The translations under genes and the position numbers were made by a program. Under the pieces are notes generated by a model. It was not told where the DNA came from, did no database searches, and worked only from the letters and a program-made list of their open reading frames with translations. From Chersky-299 sp963749535 (GTDB lineage Bacteria > Actinomycetota > Thermoleophilia > RBG-16-64-13), in the NCBI GenBank assembly GCA_963749535.1, contig CAVVNF010000026.1, positions 124,001-188,000 on the forward strand: a DNA stretch of 64,000 nucleotides, in the 5' to 3' direction. Shown here piece after piece: positions 29,101 through 37,164 of the stretch; within the stretch, counting starts at the first letter, position 1; the number at the start of each line of letters is the position of its first letter.

Positions 29101-29261
29101 GGAGGCGCAGACTCTGCCGGAAATACACGCTCGTCTGCCTCTGGAACGTAAAAAAGCGGGGAAGAAGAAGCCAGTTCCTTGAAGAGGTCACGGTCTTCCG
29201 GCGTGCCGACGACAGCGATCTTCACGCTGATGCAGCCGATATCGATGCCAAGCGTTGCCAT
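26115..29261 (-). CDS. Tandem BadF/HgdC-type acyl-CoA dehydratase activase
   Basis: About 1048 residues. Two ASKHA ATPase domains in tandem: the first opens LGIDIGCISVKIAVVG, the second YLGVDVGSVSTNLVVLD. Each has the phosphate loop and [4Fe-4S] cysteine segment (GDCAAGTGSFMDQQA; CAAGTGSFLEEQAEKL). A C-terminal region with Cys-rich ECTC-type blocks (FTCKGCSNECDIRQF), AEPCFPIRVAHGH and NFKCGPDSYVKHF follows. Two compensating shifts near 27650 and 27375 scramble about 90 residues, while the other frame keeps SIATNYLNRLVG and YFQGGTAYND. Such activases use ATP to deliver a low-potential electron to 2-hydroxyacyl-CoA dehydratases or benzoyl-CoA reductases. No separate dehydratase gene is present here. 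Confidence 0.85.
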   Translation of the reverse strand: MATLGIDIGCISVKIAVVGTPEDRDLFKELASSSPLFYVPEADERVFPAESAPPVLATAYRRIKGSPSGATRELLAQVLEALPDGLVAGVRVTGSGGKLICQLLDVPYENEFKAIARASGELHPDISTVFEMGGESSKFIQLEIDEATGRVGIADYGTNGDCAAGTGSFMDQQANRLLYDIEDVGDIVRGAGKAASIAGRCSVFAKSDMIHAQQKGYQPPEVLKGLCNAVVRNYRGTITKGKEVTGKVAFIGGVAANKGAVGALREAFGMDEDRLVIPAYYAWMGAIGSALLEADEAAVRAEQKASGQTASLDLASLEGGPASAFQTSDALSMDRVILLRDRVKPYQFPADEQIDAYLGVDVGSVSTNLVVLDTAGEVVKEIYVKTDGRPVEVVNKGLSDIWEEMGPRLRILGVGTTGSGRELIGELIGADTVNDEITAHKTGATFIGRKLIDRVPDTIFEIGGQDSKYISLEDGVVVDFAMNEACAAGTGSFLEEQAEKLDINIIGEFAELALSSEAPVRLGERCTVFMERDVNSLRAARRSQEGPRRRTRILHRHQLPQPSRRPTVRRRHHLFPGRHRLQRLRGGRVQHDPGQGHHRPPAQRRGGCNRIRLTGTREDGRDPSAIAFPRMGSDQVDYTMREFTCKGCSNECDIRQFTIGEEKTYWGDKCSDRYRKRAKVDREPIIRDLLAFRESLMFSFVSEADDYSGVQRSGTGAPRGTMGIPRAMYTFDRLPFWATFFRGCGFDVMVSRQTDKKIREAGVEYSVAEPCFPIRVAHGHVAELFEEGADFVFVPNQLNEETDHPELESHACPWGQTLPHVIGFAPHFQRYRERILAPTLHFRRGPDDIRDALRPAMKRFGVPEKTVDEALKEAYAAQGDFRARLVVAGADALATLAEHDELGIVLVGRPYNIYDSGVNMDIPAKLRRYYGVNIIPLDFLPIWRVETRDITANMFWNYGRKILQAAKVVARYPNLHIIYMTNFKCGPDSYVKHFIRPAAHDPFLILQFDEHTNDAGAMTRCEAYLDSKGFLRWWARGEHVPKETVREG

Positions 29262-29589
29262 AGTCAGAGCACAGCCTCCGCATTGGGCGGTCCCCGGTCT
29301 GCACGCGAGTGGTCCCGCAGGCCGGCTTTCCCCGCCGTGACCGCTATAAAGACCAGGTGGGGCACGCTGTAGGAGGGGACTCCGAGGGCCCCCCGTGTGC
29401 CTTGACCGCCGGTTTTCTTGCTTCGCAGTGCGGATAAGCTTACCACGTCATGTGCCTCCGAGGCTCCCACGGCGTCGTCGAAAAGAGCGCAAATACCACC
29501 CTGTACGCCTGCCTCGCGCTTACCAAAGGCCGCCAGGAATGGTCCATCAGCCTCTTTCCCGCGGCGAGTCCGCAGCAGCGGTCGTGCGC
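29262..29589. other. Intergenic stretch with no supported gene
   Basis: 328 bases upstream of the activase gene (minus strand). Short open frames occur on both strands, but none has homology or a ribosome site I can recognise. It should hold the activase promoter. Confidence 0.4.
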
Positions 29590-29616
29590 AGAGGGCCCGG
29601 TATCGCCGGGCCCTCT
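29590..29616 (-). terminator. Hairpin terminator after the amtB-glnK pair
   Basis: Perfect 11-bp stem AGAGGGCCCGG/CCGGGCCCTCT with a 5-base loop, about 80 bases past the minus-strand PII stop. Confidence 0.65.
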
Positions 29617-29696
29617 CGACCAGAAGGGGGATGGTCACGTGTGACGGGTCGTCGGCCGAGCGTCAACACTCACGGCTTGACGATCGTGGATCGAGC

Positions 29697-30038
29697 TCAG
29701 CCAATCGCTAGTCCTCCGGTTTCTCCCGTGCGGATACGGATGCATTCGTGAAGGTCGAGGATAAAGATCTTACCGTCGCCGATGTTGCCGGTGTGCGCGC
29801 CTATCCTGATCGCGTCGAGGGTCGGTCCGACGAACTGCTCGTTGACCGCGATCTCGATCTTCACCTTGCGCAGTAGGTTACCCGGCTCAACGTGGCTGCG
29901 GTATATCTCAGCCACTCCTTTCTGGCGTCCACGGCCCATGACGTCAGACACGGTTATCAGGTGGATCTCCGCCTCCTCCAGGGCTTCCATTACAGCCTCG
30001 AGCTTGTCGGGCTGGATCACGGCGATTATGTACTTCAT
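29697..30038 (-). CDS. glnK: PII nitrogen regulatory protein, atypical T-loop (copy 1)
   Basis: 113 residues, full PII length. It opens MKYIIAVIQPDKLEAV, keeps the GRGRQKG segment with Gln39 for ATP/2-oxoglutarate, KVKIEIAV, and the C-loop GNIGDGKIFILDL with RIRTGE. The T-loop reads EIYRSHVEPGNLLRK. By ungapped alignment with E. coli GlnB, position 51 is Glu instead of the uridylylated Tyr, and position 49 is His. It lies 32 bases after amtB, the classic amtB-glnK arrangement, and probably gates that channel in response to ATP/ADP and 2-oxoglutarate without uridylylation. Confidence 0.95.
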   Translation of the reverse strand: MKYIIAVIQPDKLEAVMEALEEAEIHLITVSDVMGRGRQKGVAEIYRSHVEPGNLLRKVKIEIAVNEQFVGPTLDAIRIGAHTGNIGDGKIFILDLHECIRIRTGETGGLAIG

Positions 30039-30069
30039 CTGTTCACAGCTCCTTTGCAGACCGTGGGCA

Positions 30070-31647
30070 TCAGAGGTGGAGGGAAGCCGGGTAAGCAGGC
30101 ACGCCCATCTCCGGGACGTCGAGGCCGATCATCTCCTCGTCCCTGGTCACTCGAATGCCCTGGATCCGGTTCTGGATGCGGAAGAAGGCGTACATGAGCC
30201 CGAATGCCCACACCACCACGACCACCACGTCGATGGCCTGGGCGCCCAATTGGCCCCAACCTCCGCCGTAAAAGAGGCCCCGCACGGTCCCAGCAACGCC
30301 GTTGAAACCGTTCCCATACGTGCCGTCCGCGAACAGACCCACCGAGAGGAGGCCCCAGAGTCCGTTGACCGCATGAACCGCGACGGCGCCGGGCGGGTCG
30401 TCGACTTTGAGGACGCGTTCGACGAACAAGACGGCACCTACCACGAGGCAACCTGCGACCAAACCGATGATTGCGGCGCCGACCGTGCTGACGAACGCGC
30501 ACGAAGCTGTGATTGCCACGAGGCCGGCGAGCATGCCGTTAGCCGCCATCGAGGGGTCGGGTTTTCCGAAGAGCTTCCACATCAAGAACATGGCCGCGAG
30601 GCTCCCGAATGCGGCGGCGATAAAAGTGTTGACGATGATCACGGGGAAGCGCAGGTCTGTCGCCGCCAAGGTGGAGGCCCCGTTGAAACCGATCCAGCCG
30701 AAGACAAGAAACAAGGTGCCCAGGATGGCGATGGGGATGTTGTGACCAAGGATGGTCCGTGGCTTTCCATCCTTCCCGAACTTCCCAATACGGGGACCAA
30801 GCACGATGGCACCGGCAAGTGCTGCTAAGCCACCGACTGCGTGGACCACTCCGGAGCCGGCGAAGTCGAGAGCCCCGTGTCCCAGACCTATGTTGCGTCC
30901 CAGGGCTGAGAGCCAGCCGCCGCCCCACACCCAGCTTCCGTAGATCGGATAGACGATGGCGGCCATGAAGAAGCCGTAGATGCAAAAGGCTGAGAACTTC
31001 CACCGCTCGGCCATTGCTCCAGTGGGGATGGTGGCCGCGGTGTCCATGAACACCAGCTCGAAGAAGAACAAGGCGAGGATGGCCACGTCGTAGCTGCGGC
31101 CCGAAAGGAAGAACCCCTGGTGCCCGATGAGCCCCCAGCCGTGGATGCCGGCCAGCCCGGTAAGGGGCTGAGTACCGCCCAACGTGCTGAGAGTGCCTAC
31201 ACCGCCGAACTGGAAGGCGAAACCGACCGCCCAATATGCCACCACGCCGATGGCGAAGATGACGAAGTTGGTCATGATCACGTGCACCGCGTTCTTCGCG
31301 CGACAGAAGCCGGTCTCGAGAAGAGCGAAGCCAGTCTGCATGAAGAAGACGAGCGCGCCGCCGAAGATGAGGAAGAACATATTCAACGAGACTGTGACGT
31401 GTCCCAACTGGGCGGCGAGCTCACCGGTGGTCGGCTGGCCCGGGACCTTCGACAATACGTCGGCCGCGGTGCCGGTCGCTGTCCCACTAGGGTCGCCCGC
31501 GTGCGCCATCCCCACGATGAGGACGAACAGCAGTCCGGCCAAGCCCAGGATCTTTATGGCCATCTTGGCCACCGGGGACCAGGCCCATGGAGCCTGGATC
31601 GTAAGGGGTGGGGGGGACGGATCCCTCCGGAAGATGGGTGCTCGCAT
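30070..31647 (-). CDS. amtB: Ammonium transporter AmtB (copy 1)
   Basis: 525 residues: an N-terminal signal-like helix (ILGLAGLLFVLIVGMAHA), then 11 channel helices. The twin pore histidines are present in DFAGSGVVHAVGG and AVAVHAVNGLWG; FALLETGFCRAKN and GAMAERWKFSAFCIYGFFM are further Amt blocks. The frame is open far upstream, but ATG 31647 has AAGGAGG 7 bases away and begins the expected protein; ATG 31563 is an inner alternative. It is followed by its PII partner and lies divergent from the PucR-type regulator. It conducts ammonium into the cell. Confidence 0.95.
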   Translation of the reverse strand: MRAPIFRRDPSPPPLTIQAPWAWSPVAKMAIKILGLAGLLFVLIVGMAHAGDPSGTATGTAADVLSKVPGQPTTGELAAQLGHVTVSLNMFFLIFGGALVFFMQTGFALLETGFCRAKNAVHVIMTNFVIFAIGVVAYWAVGFAFQFGGVGTLSTLGGTQPLTGLAGIHGWGLIGHQGFFLSGRSYDVAILALFFFELVFMDTAATIPTGAMAERWKFSAFCIYGFFMAAIVYPIYGSWVWGGGWLSALGRNIGLGHGALDFAGSGVVHAVGGLAALAGAIVLGPRIGKFGKDGKPRTILGHNIPIAILGTLFLVFGWIGFNGASTLAATDLRFPVIIVNTFIAAAFGSLAAMFLMWKLFGKPDPSMAANGMLAGLVAITASCAFVSTVGAAIIGLVAGCLVVGAVLFVERVLKVDDPPGAVAVHAVNGLWGLLSVGLFADGTYGNGFNGVAGTVRGLFYGGGWGQLGAQAIDVVVVVVWAFGLMYAFFRIQNRIQGIRVTRDEEMIGLDVPEMGVPAYPASLHL

Positions 31648-31700
31648 GTCGCCTCCTTGGTGAAGAGCTGGGCCGGTCTGCTGGCATGATACAAACCAAG

Positions 31701-31755
31701 CTTTTTGTACACATGTTCCAGGTGTCGGGAAAAATGATGGTCGGCGCTGTACAAA
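31701..31755 (-). promoter_or_regulatory. Candidate operator upstream of amtB copy 1
   Basis: Inverted TTTGTAC (31704-31710) and GTACAAA (31749-31755) lie 38 bases apart in the 234-base divergent region between amtB and the PucR-type gene. Read toward amtB, the proximal site is GTACAAAAAG. Related sites occur upstream of the second amtB and of the glutamate synthase operon. Confidence 0.4.
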
Positions 31756-31881
31756 TGCACAGGAGAAACCGCCATCATGCGCGGATTTCGGCATTTCTCC
31801 TATCCGAAGAGATAAGCCATCTTCCGGTGGCCTTGGCCATGTGGCCAAGAAGGCTCTTATTCTGGTATCCTGGACAGTACG

Positions 31882-33529
31882 ATGCCGGTGACAGTGGGAC
31901 AGATCTTGGAGCTCGACGTGCTCAAGGACGCTCGCCTTCTCGCGGGCGACGAAGGACTGGGCCGAAAGGTCACGTCGGTGACCGTAGGAGAGGTGCCGGA
32001 CATAGCCGACTGGCTCTCCGGCGGGGAGTTGGTCCTGTCTACGATGTTCGCCGTCAAGGGCGATCTGGAGCGTCAGCGTGAGTTTTGTCGGCGTGTCATG
32101 CTGGCGGGGGCCGCCGCTCTCTTCGTCAAGACCACCCGCTTCGTGGAGAATGTGCCGCGAGACGTGCTCGAGCTCGCGGAGAGGCGGGGCTTTCCCATCA
32201 TCGAGGTGCCCCAGGGGCTGCGCTGGACCCGCTTGATGCAAGAAGCCACCGAGATCATCATCAACCGGCAGGCCTCCCAGCTGGAGAAGTCCCAGTCCAT
32301 CCATCGAGATCTTCTGGGAGTGGTGATCAGAGGCGGTGGTTGGCAGGAGCTGGCCGACGAGGCCTCTCGCCTGATGGAGATGCCGGTGGTCATCCTTGAC
32401 GTGTATCTCGAGCTTCTGGCAGCGTCGTCCGGACTTCCGCTCGGCGCCGGCGCACTCGAGGAGAACCTCAAGAAGCCGGAGTCTCAGGCAAGGCTCGACG
32501 CCTTGGGGCGTGGGCAGAAACTGGAACATGTGCAGCTCGAAGGGCTGCCCGCTTTCTTCGTCCTTCCGATCGTCGCCAGCCACAAACGGCTGGGCTACGT
32601 CTGCGCTCTCACGGATTCTCCCGCGCTTTCCTCCATGGAGACGCTGGCTCTCGAGCATGCCGCCACCATCGCCACTTTGGAGATGGCACAAGACAGGGTC
32701 CGCTTCGAGACGGAGGTAAGGCTCAAAGGCGACTTCGTCGACGACGTGATCAGTGGCGGTGCCGACGATTCCGTGCAGCGCCGGGGAGCGTTTCTCGGCT
32801 GCGATCTCAGTCACGGGGCGACGGTGATACTTCTAGGCATAGACGAGTTCAACGGGGTGGTGCCGCGCAAGGGTCTCACCCCCGAGGATCTTGACCAGCG
32901 CATCGAGCGCTACTTCTCACGATGCTCGAGGATCGTCAGCGCGTGGTCGGCGTCTTCTCTCGCCAGCCTGAAGTCCGGGCACCTGATCCTGTTTCTCTGT
33001 GGAACGTCGTCCAGGGACGTGGTCGCTGTGGGCAAACTGGCCGCACGGCTCCAAGGTCTGGGCAAGGAGATGGGGGACCTCTCGGTCTCTGTCGGTATCG
33101 GGGGTCATGTGACGGACCCGGGGCAGCTCAACCGGGGTTATCAAGAGGCTCTGGTGGCGCTCAAAGTCGGGCGCAAGCTCAGTGGCTCCGGCGAGTCTCC
33201 TGCATTTCAACGACGTGGGCACATACAAGATCTTGTTCGATATCTGGGAACGTGACCCCGACGAAGTCCGCGCGCTCTACGAAGAGACCATCGCTCCCGT
33301 AGATCAGTACGACGAGGAGAACGCCACCCAGTTGGTGCAAACTCTGGTCGTTTACCTTCACAATAATGAGAACCTCACGAAAACGGCCCAGGACCTCTTC
33401 GCTCACCGGCACACTATCCGCTACCGGCTCACCAAGATCGCTGACATCACCGGGCTCAGCATGTTCCAGAGCGAGCACAAAGAGCGTCTCGGTCTGGGTC
33501 TCAAAGCGCGCAGTCTCCTGAGAGGCTGA
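31882..33529 (+). CDS. PucR/CdaR-type transcriptional regulator, one frameshift
   Basis: About 548 residues once joined; the frame changes near 33195. The N-terminal PucR domain opens VTVGQILELDVLKDARLLAG and contains DIADWLSGGELVLST and FPIIEVP. A middle GGDEF-like/CdaR region follows. The C-terminal helix-turn-helix reads TAQDLFAHRHTIRYRLTKIADITGLSM, typical of PucR (shown here joined from adjacent segments LFAHRHTIRYRL and KIADITGL). PucR-family proteins control purine, amino-acid and nitrogen catabolism. It is flanked by two amtB-PII pairs and may control both. The break probably reflects a sequencing error, since both parts are well conserved. Confidence 0.85.
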
Positions 33530-33544
33530 CGCCTGCTCCAAAAG

Positions 33545-33572
33545 TACAAGAGGTTCGTTTGACTCTTGTACA
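33545..33572 (+). promoter_or_regulatory. Candidate operator upstream of amtB copy 2
   Basis: GTACAAGAG (33545-33553), 10-base spacer, CTCTTGTAC (33564-33572): a perfect 9-bp inverted repeat, 15 bases after the regulator stop and 84 bases before amtB copy 2. It could also be a weak hairpin for the upstream gene, but its similarity to sites near other nitrogen genes favours an operator. Confidence 0.45.
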
Positions 33573-33655
33573 TGATGGCGCTTCCCCGTGCTTTGTCGAT
33601 GGGCTCTAATTAGTCCACACGGCGGCCTTGCCGCAATCCGGCGAGGGAGAGACAG

Positions 33656-35134
33656 ATGCGGTTTGTGAGACGTAGGAAGTGGCTACTGATGCTGTTGGTG
33701 GTCATGTTGGCGTCTCTTCTCTTCGTCGCCTTGTCCACGGCGGCCTGGGCGGCCGGTCCCACCGCGACCGCTGCGGCCACTCCTACGACCTCTGCCGCGC
33801 CTATCACGGCGACCACCGGCAACGCTGCCACCGCGACCGCTGCTCCCGGCGCGACGACCACTGCCGCGCCGACCGCGAACGCTACGGCCGCGACTGTGCC
33901 GGACAAGGTGGACTCCGGCGACACCGCGTGGATGCTGGTGAGTACCGCACTTGTCATGCTCATGACGCCGGGTCTGGCGTTCTTCTATGGCGGGATGGTG
34001 CGCAGGAAGAACGTGCTCTCCGTCTTGATGCAGTGCTTCATCCTGATGTCCGTGATCAGCATCCAGTGGGTACTCTTCGGGTACAGCCTCGCGTTCGGCC
34101 ACGATCATGGCGGGCTCATCGGCGGCCTCGGCTGGGTCGGGCTGCGCGGGGTGGGGCTGGCGCCTAACCCGGAGTACGCCGCGACTATTCCGGCGCAGCT
34201 GTTCATGCTCTTCCAGATGATGTTCGCTGTCATAACGCCCGCCCTGATAGTGGGTGCCTTCGCAGAGCGCATGAAGTTCAGCGCTTTCCTGGTGTTCTCA
34301 CTCCTCTGGGCGACGATCGTCTACGATCCTCTGGCTCACTGGGTGTGGGGAGTAGGCGGCATTCTGAGGCAGTTCGGCGCCCTGGATTTCGCCGGGGGGA
34401 CTGTGGTCCACATCAATGCCGGGATGGCGGCACTGGCGGCAGCCTTGATCCTAGGGAAGCGGCGAGGCCATCCGGACACGGGGCCGCCGCACAACCTGCC
34501 GTTCGCGATCCTCGGAGCAGCGCTCCTGTGGTTCGGGTGGTTCGGTTTCAACGCGGGTAGCGCGCTCACCTCGGGCGGGCTCGCCACCACCGCGTTCCTC
34601 TCTACTCACTTGGCGGCCTCCGCTGCCGCCGCGGCGTGGGCCTTGCTCGATTACATCTTCAGCAAGCGGCCCACTGCCCTGGGCGTGATATCGGGGGCCG
34701 TCGCCGGACTGGTCGCGATCACACCGGCGTCCGGCTTCGTCAGCCCGATGGCGGCGCTGGCTATCGGCGCGATCGCAGGACTCGTCTGCTACGTCATGGT
34801 GGTCGTGGTAAAGACCAAGTTCGGCTACGACGACGCCCTCGACGCTTTTGGTGTGCACGGGATCGGCGGCATGATCGGGGCTTTCGCCACCGGCCTCTGG
34901 GCGACCAAAGTCCTCAACCCGGCGGGCGCCAACGGCCTGTTCCATGGCAACGCGCACCAACTCCTCGTCCAGTTCGTGGCCCTGGTGGCTGCGGCGGCGT
35001 ACTCCTTCGTGTTGTCGTTCGGCCTGCTCAAGCTGGTCGATCGGCTCATCGGCCTGCGGGTCAGCCAGGACGAGGAACGCATCGGCCTCGACCTGACGCA
35101 GCACAAGGAATCCGCCTACACGCAGATGGCATAG
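33656..35134 (+). CDS. amtB: Ammonium transporter AmtB (copy 2) with Thr/Ala-rich N-terminal extension
   Basis: 492 residues. A clear signal peptide (RRRKWLLMLLVVMLASLLF ending AWA) is followed by about 50 residues of Thr/Ala/Pro low complexity before the first channel helix (DTAWMLVSTALVMLMTPGLA). Pore histidines appear in DFAGGTVVHINAG and DAFGVHGIGGMIG. Compared with copy 1, the extension is unusual and would lie outside the membrane. It is followed after 22 bases by a second PII gene. Copies 1 and 2 belong to different Amt subgroups by overall sequence, so they are not a recent duplication. Confidence 0.95.
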   Translation: MRFVRRRKWLLMLLVVMLASLLFVALSTAAWAAGPTATAAATPTTSAAPITATTGNAATATAAPGATTTAAPTANATAATVPDKVDSGDTAWMLVSTALVMLMTPGLAFFYGGMVRRKNVLSVLMQCFILMSVISIQWVLFGYSLAFGHDHGGLIGGLGWVGLRGVGLAPNPEYAATIPAQLFMLFQMMFAVITPALIVGAFAERMKFSAFLVFSLLWATIVYDPLAHWVWGVGGILRQFGALDFAGGTVVHINAGMAALAAALILGKRRGHPDTGPPHNLPFAILGAALLWFGWFGFNAGSALTSGGLATTAFLSTHLAASAAAAAWALLDYIFSKRPTALGVISGAVAGLVAITPASGFVSPMAALAIGAIAGLVCYVMVVVVKTKFGYDDALDAFGVHGIGGMIGAFATGLWATKVLNPAGANGLFHGNAHQLLVQFVALVAAAAYSFVLSFGLLKLVDRLIGLRVSQDEERIGLDLTQHKESAYTQMA

Positions 35135-35156
35135 CTCAGGAGGCAAGGAGTCTCGC

Positions 35157-35498
35157 GTGAAATACATCATCGCCATAATCCAACCCGACCGCCTTGACAC
35201 CGTCCTCGATGCGCTCAAGGAAGACGAGATCAACCTGGTCACCGTGTCCGACGTCATGGGCCGCGGTAGGCAGAAAGGCGTGGCCGAGGTCTACCGGAGT
35301 CACGTCGAGCCCGGCAATCTCCTGCGTAAGGTCAAGGTCGAGATAGCGGTGAGCGACAACCGAGTCTGGCAGACCGTCGATGCGATCACTCGAGGCGCCC
35401 GCACGGGTAACATCGGAGACGGCAAGATATTCGTCCTCGATCTACAGGAGTGCGTCCGCATCCGTACTGGTGAGACCGGGGAGCAGGCGATCGCCTGA
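35157..35498 (+). CDS. glnK: PII nitrogen regulatory protein, atypical T-loop (copy 2)
   Basis: 113 residues, closely similar to copy 1: MKYIIAIIQPDRLDTVLDAL, GRGRQKGVAEVYRSHVEPG, KVKVEIAV, GNIGDGKIFVLDLQECVRIRTGE. It again has Glu at position 51 in place of the modifiable Tyr. GTG start at 35157 with AGGAGGCAAGGAG upstream. It is paired with amtB copy 2. The two PII proteins resemble each other more than their Amt partners do. Confidence 0.95.
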   Translation: MKYIIAIIQPDRLDTVLDALKEDEINLVTVSDVMGRGRQKGVAEVYRSHVEPGNLLRKVKVEIAVSDNRVWQTVDAITRGARTGNIGDGKIFVLDLQECVRIRTGETGEQAIA

Positions 35499-35547
35499 TC
35501 CAGCCCCGTTTTCATACCCCTCAAGTCCACTGATCCGCCGTCAGTGA

Positions 35548-35579
35548 GGAAAGGCCCGGCCACCCCGCCGGGCCTTTCC
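35548..35579 (+). terminator. Hairpin terminator after amtB2-glnK2
   Basis: Perfect 13-bp stem GGAAAGGCCCGGC/GCCGGGCCTTTCC with a CACCCC loop, 50 bases past the PII stop. Confidence 0.8.
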
Positions 35580-35791
35580 GCCTCTATGAAAGAGCCAGCT
35601 ACGATGGAGCTCCTAGGCCAGGTACGCGTGTCATCCCGTCATTGGGAACTGCTTTCCCCGAGGGGCCTACCCGGACCAACTATCGCTGCTAATTTGCTTG
35701 TTTAAGGCTGCCTGGTATTCTTCCTGGTCAGCCGACCGATGAATACAGGCGGGGAGTAGGTCGGCGGGACCACGCCGGCAAAGAGGCGGAA

Positions 35792-36205
35792 GTGGAACCG
35801 GGTACAGCCAAGACCATTTATACAGTTGGCTTCTGGGCGGCGGTTCTGGCCGCGTTTTTCGCCGTTGCCTACGACATCGGACAGATCGTTGAATGGGTCG
35901 GTCTCATGGGGTCCGGCGGGGGCCCAGAGAACAACAGCACTTGGTTGGGTCTGGTGGTTCTCCTTGTTCCGTCCCTCTTTCTGGGAATTGCATTCGTGGT
36001 CATGATGGTGGCCCTCCACCGCCAAGCACCGACATCTGGGAAGATCTGGAGCCACACGGGGCTGACGTTCGCCACGATGTACGGCGTCCTAATCTGTATG
36101 AACTACTTCGTGCAGCTCACGCTTGTTGCTCCACACCTCTATCGAGGTGATACTCCCGCTCGTGTTCAGCCCTTTGTGTTCAACGTTTTCGACTCGTTCA
36201 CCTGA
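35792..36205 (+). CDS. Hypothetical multi-pass membrane protein, possibly truncated
   Basis: 137 residues with about four hydrophobic segments (VGFWAAVLAAFFAVAYDIG, LVVLLVPSLFLGIAFVVMM, FATMYGVLICMNYFVQLTLV and shorter). It ends abruptly at VFDSFT. In another frame the next codons continue with a membrane-like run (LVHLIGYLMG), so a frameshift near 36195 may have cut off the last helices. GTG or ATG starts near 35792 are plausible. Not recognised as a named family; nothing about its role can be inferred from the neighbours. Confidence 0.5.
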   Translation: MEPGTAKTIYTVGFWAAVLAAFFAVAYDIGQIVEWVGLMGSGGGPENNSTWLGLVVLLVPSLFLGIAFVVMMVALHRQAPTSGKIWSHTGLTFATMYGVLICMNYFVQLTLVAPHLYRGDTPARVQPFVFNVFDSFT

Positions 36206-36750
36206 TCGGTTATCTCATGGGCTATCCTGACCTGATTCGCCGGTGCGGGTGACCGGGGTGCTGACGTCAGGCGAGGAAGTTCGGAACCTTCAGGTATCTG
36301 GCAATCTCGCCGCCTCATGGTTGTCGCTCCTGTGATTCCTAGCCATCGGCCCCGATTTTCCGCCGCACTGGACCGCCATCCGAGGGTGCGGCTTCGCTGA
36401 GGGGGGAGAGGTACCTCCATCTCAATCGCGGACCGGTGCAGGCACAATCTCGCCCCTGCAAGACATATCAAGAAGTAAGGGCGTGGGACGAGCTGGGAGT
36501 GAACTCGCGCCGAGGCCTCCCCGTTTCCTTCGCTCCTCGCCAGCCGCCTTCAGCGCTAAATCCAAGATGTTGCGAAAATAATCCTATTTGCAGCGTATTT
36601 TGGTGCGATAGGCGGATACGCAAATGAAGAGGCGGACTTCCTCCGCGTCAACTGATGGCAAATGGGGGCAAGGTGAGGCCAGCCTAAACAGGTGCGCGTA
36701 ACAGTTTGTCCACCGTTTGACATATAGTGGTCCTTGGGTCACGACGCGCG
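36206..36750. other. Intergenic stretch with no supported gene
   Basis: About 545 bases. No frame shows family homology, and short frames are interrupted by stops. Its base composition looks more AT-rich near 36560-36620. It precedes a run of gene remnants. Confidence 0.4.
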
Positions 36751-36861
36751 TCGGAAGATGCCGAGCTGGGCGCCACCGCTGTCATCCTCGCCTGTGATGA
36801 GTCGAGCGCCATCACCGGTCAGACCATGGTGGCGGCTTGCGGCACGCATATGTGGGGATAG
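36751..36861 (+). pseudogene. Short-chain dehydrogenase C-terminal remnant
   Basis: A frame of about 36 codons reads ELGATAVILACDESSAITGQ then TMVAACG and a stop, matching the conserved end of SDR oxidoreductases (LASDEASxITGQxLxVDGG). The frame is closed by a stop at 36718-36720, so the catalytic part is absent. No complete SDR gene lies upstream. Confidence 0.6.
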
Positions 36862-36894
36862 CGACAGGGCAGGAGGGAAGGAGGGCCAAGTAGG

Positions 36895-37151
36895 GTGATC
36901 AAGGCGGTCATCTTCATCCAGCGGCGCAAAGACCTGACGCGGGAGCAGTTCAAAGAGTACCGGCAGACCAGCTCGAGCAGGAGAACGTCGAGAAGAACTC
37001 GGTGCGCAGGATAGTGGCAAGTTTCGTCGTGAATGGGGTCGAAGGGCCGGAACCACCGTTTGACGGGAGGGTGGAACCGAGCCCCAAATTGTGGCAGTCA
37101 ATCAGCGAGTATCTGATGGTCGTCGGGACCGCAAGGGAAACGCAGGCGTAG
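36895..37151 (+). pseudogene. EthD-domain protein remnant
   Basis: GTG 36895 with a strong GGAGGGAAGGAGG region begins VIKAVIFIQRRKDLTREQFKEY, the usual EthD opening split here as VIKAVIFIQRR and LTREQFKEY. The frame stops at 37014, but another frame continues with RRIVASFVVNGVEGPEPPFDG and ends at 37151, as in EthD proteins. The middle, including the usual His region, is missing or scrambled. EthD proteins are small dimeric alpha-beta-barrel proteins of degradative operons. It ends 13 bases before the Tat lipoprotein gene. Confidence 0.55.
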
Positions 37152-37164
37152 AAGGGGAGGGCAC

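Noticed and set aside
31648..32814. Upstream extension of the amtB copy 1 frame to 914 codons
   Set aside because: The extra part is antisense to the PucR-type gene, and an ideal ribosome site precedes ATG 31647.
33577..33595. Possible sigma54 promoter before amtB copy 2
   Set aside because: The GG and GC elements are 11 bases apart instead of 10, and sigma54 is generally absent from actinobacteria.
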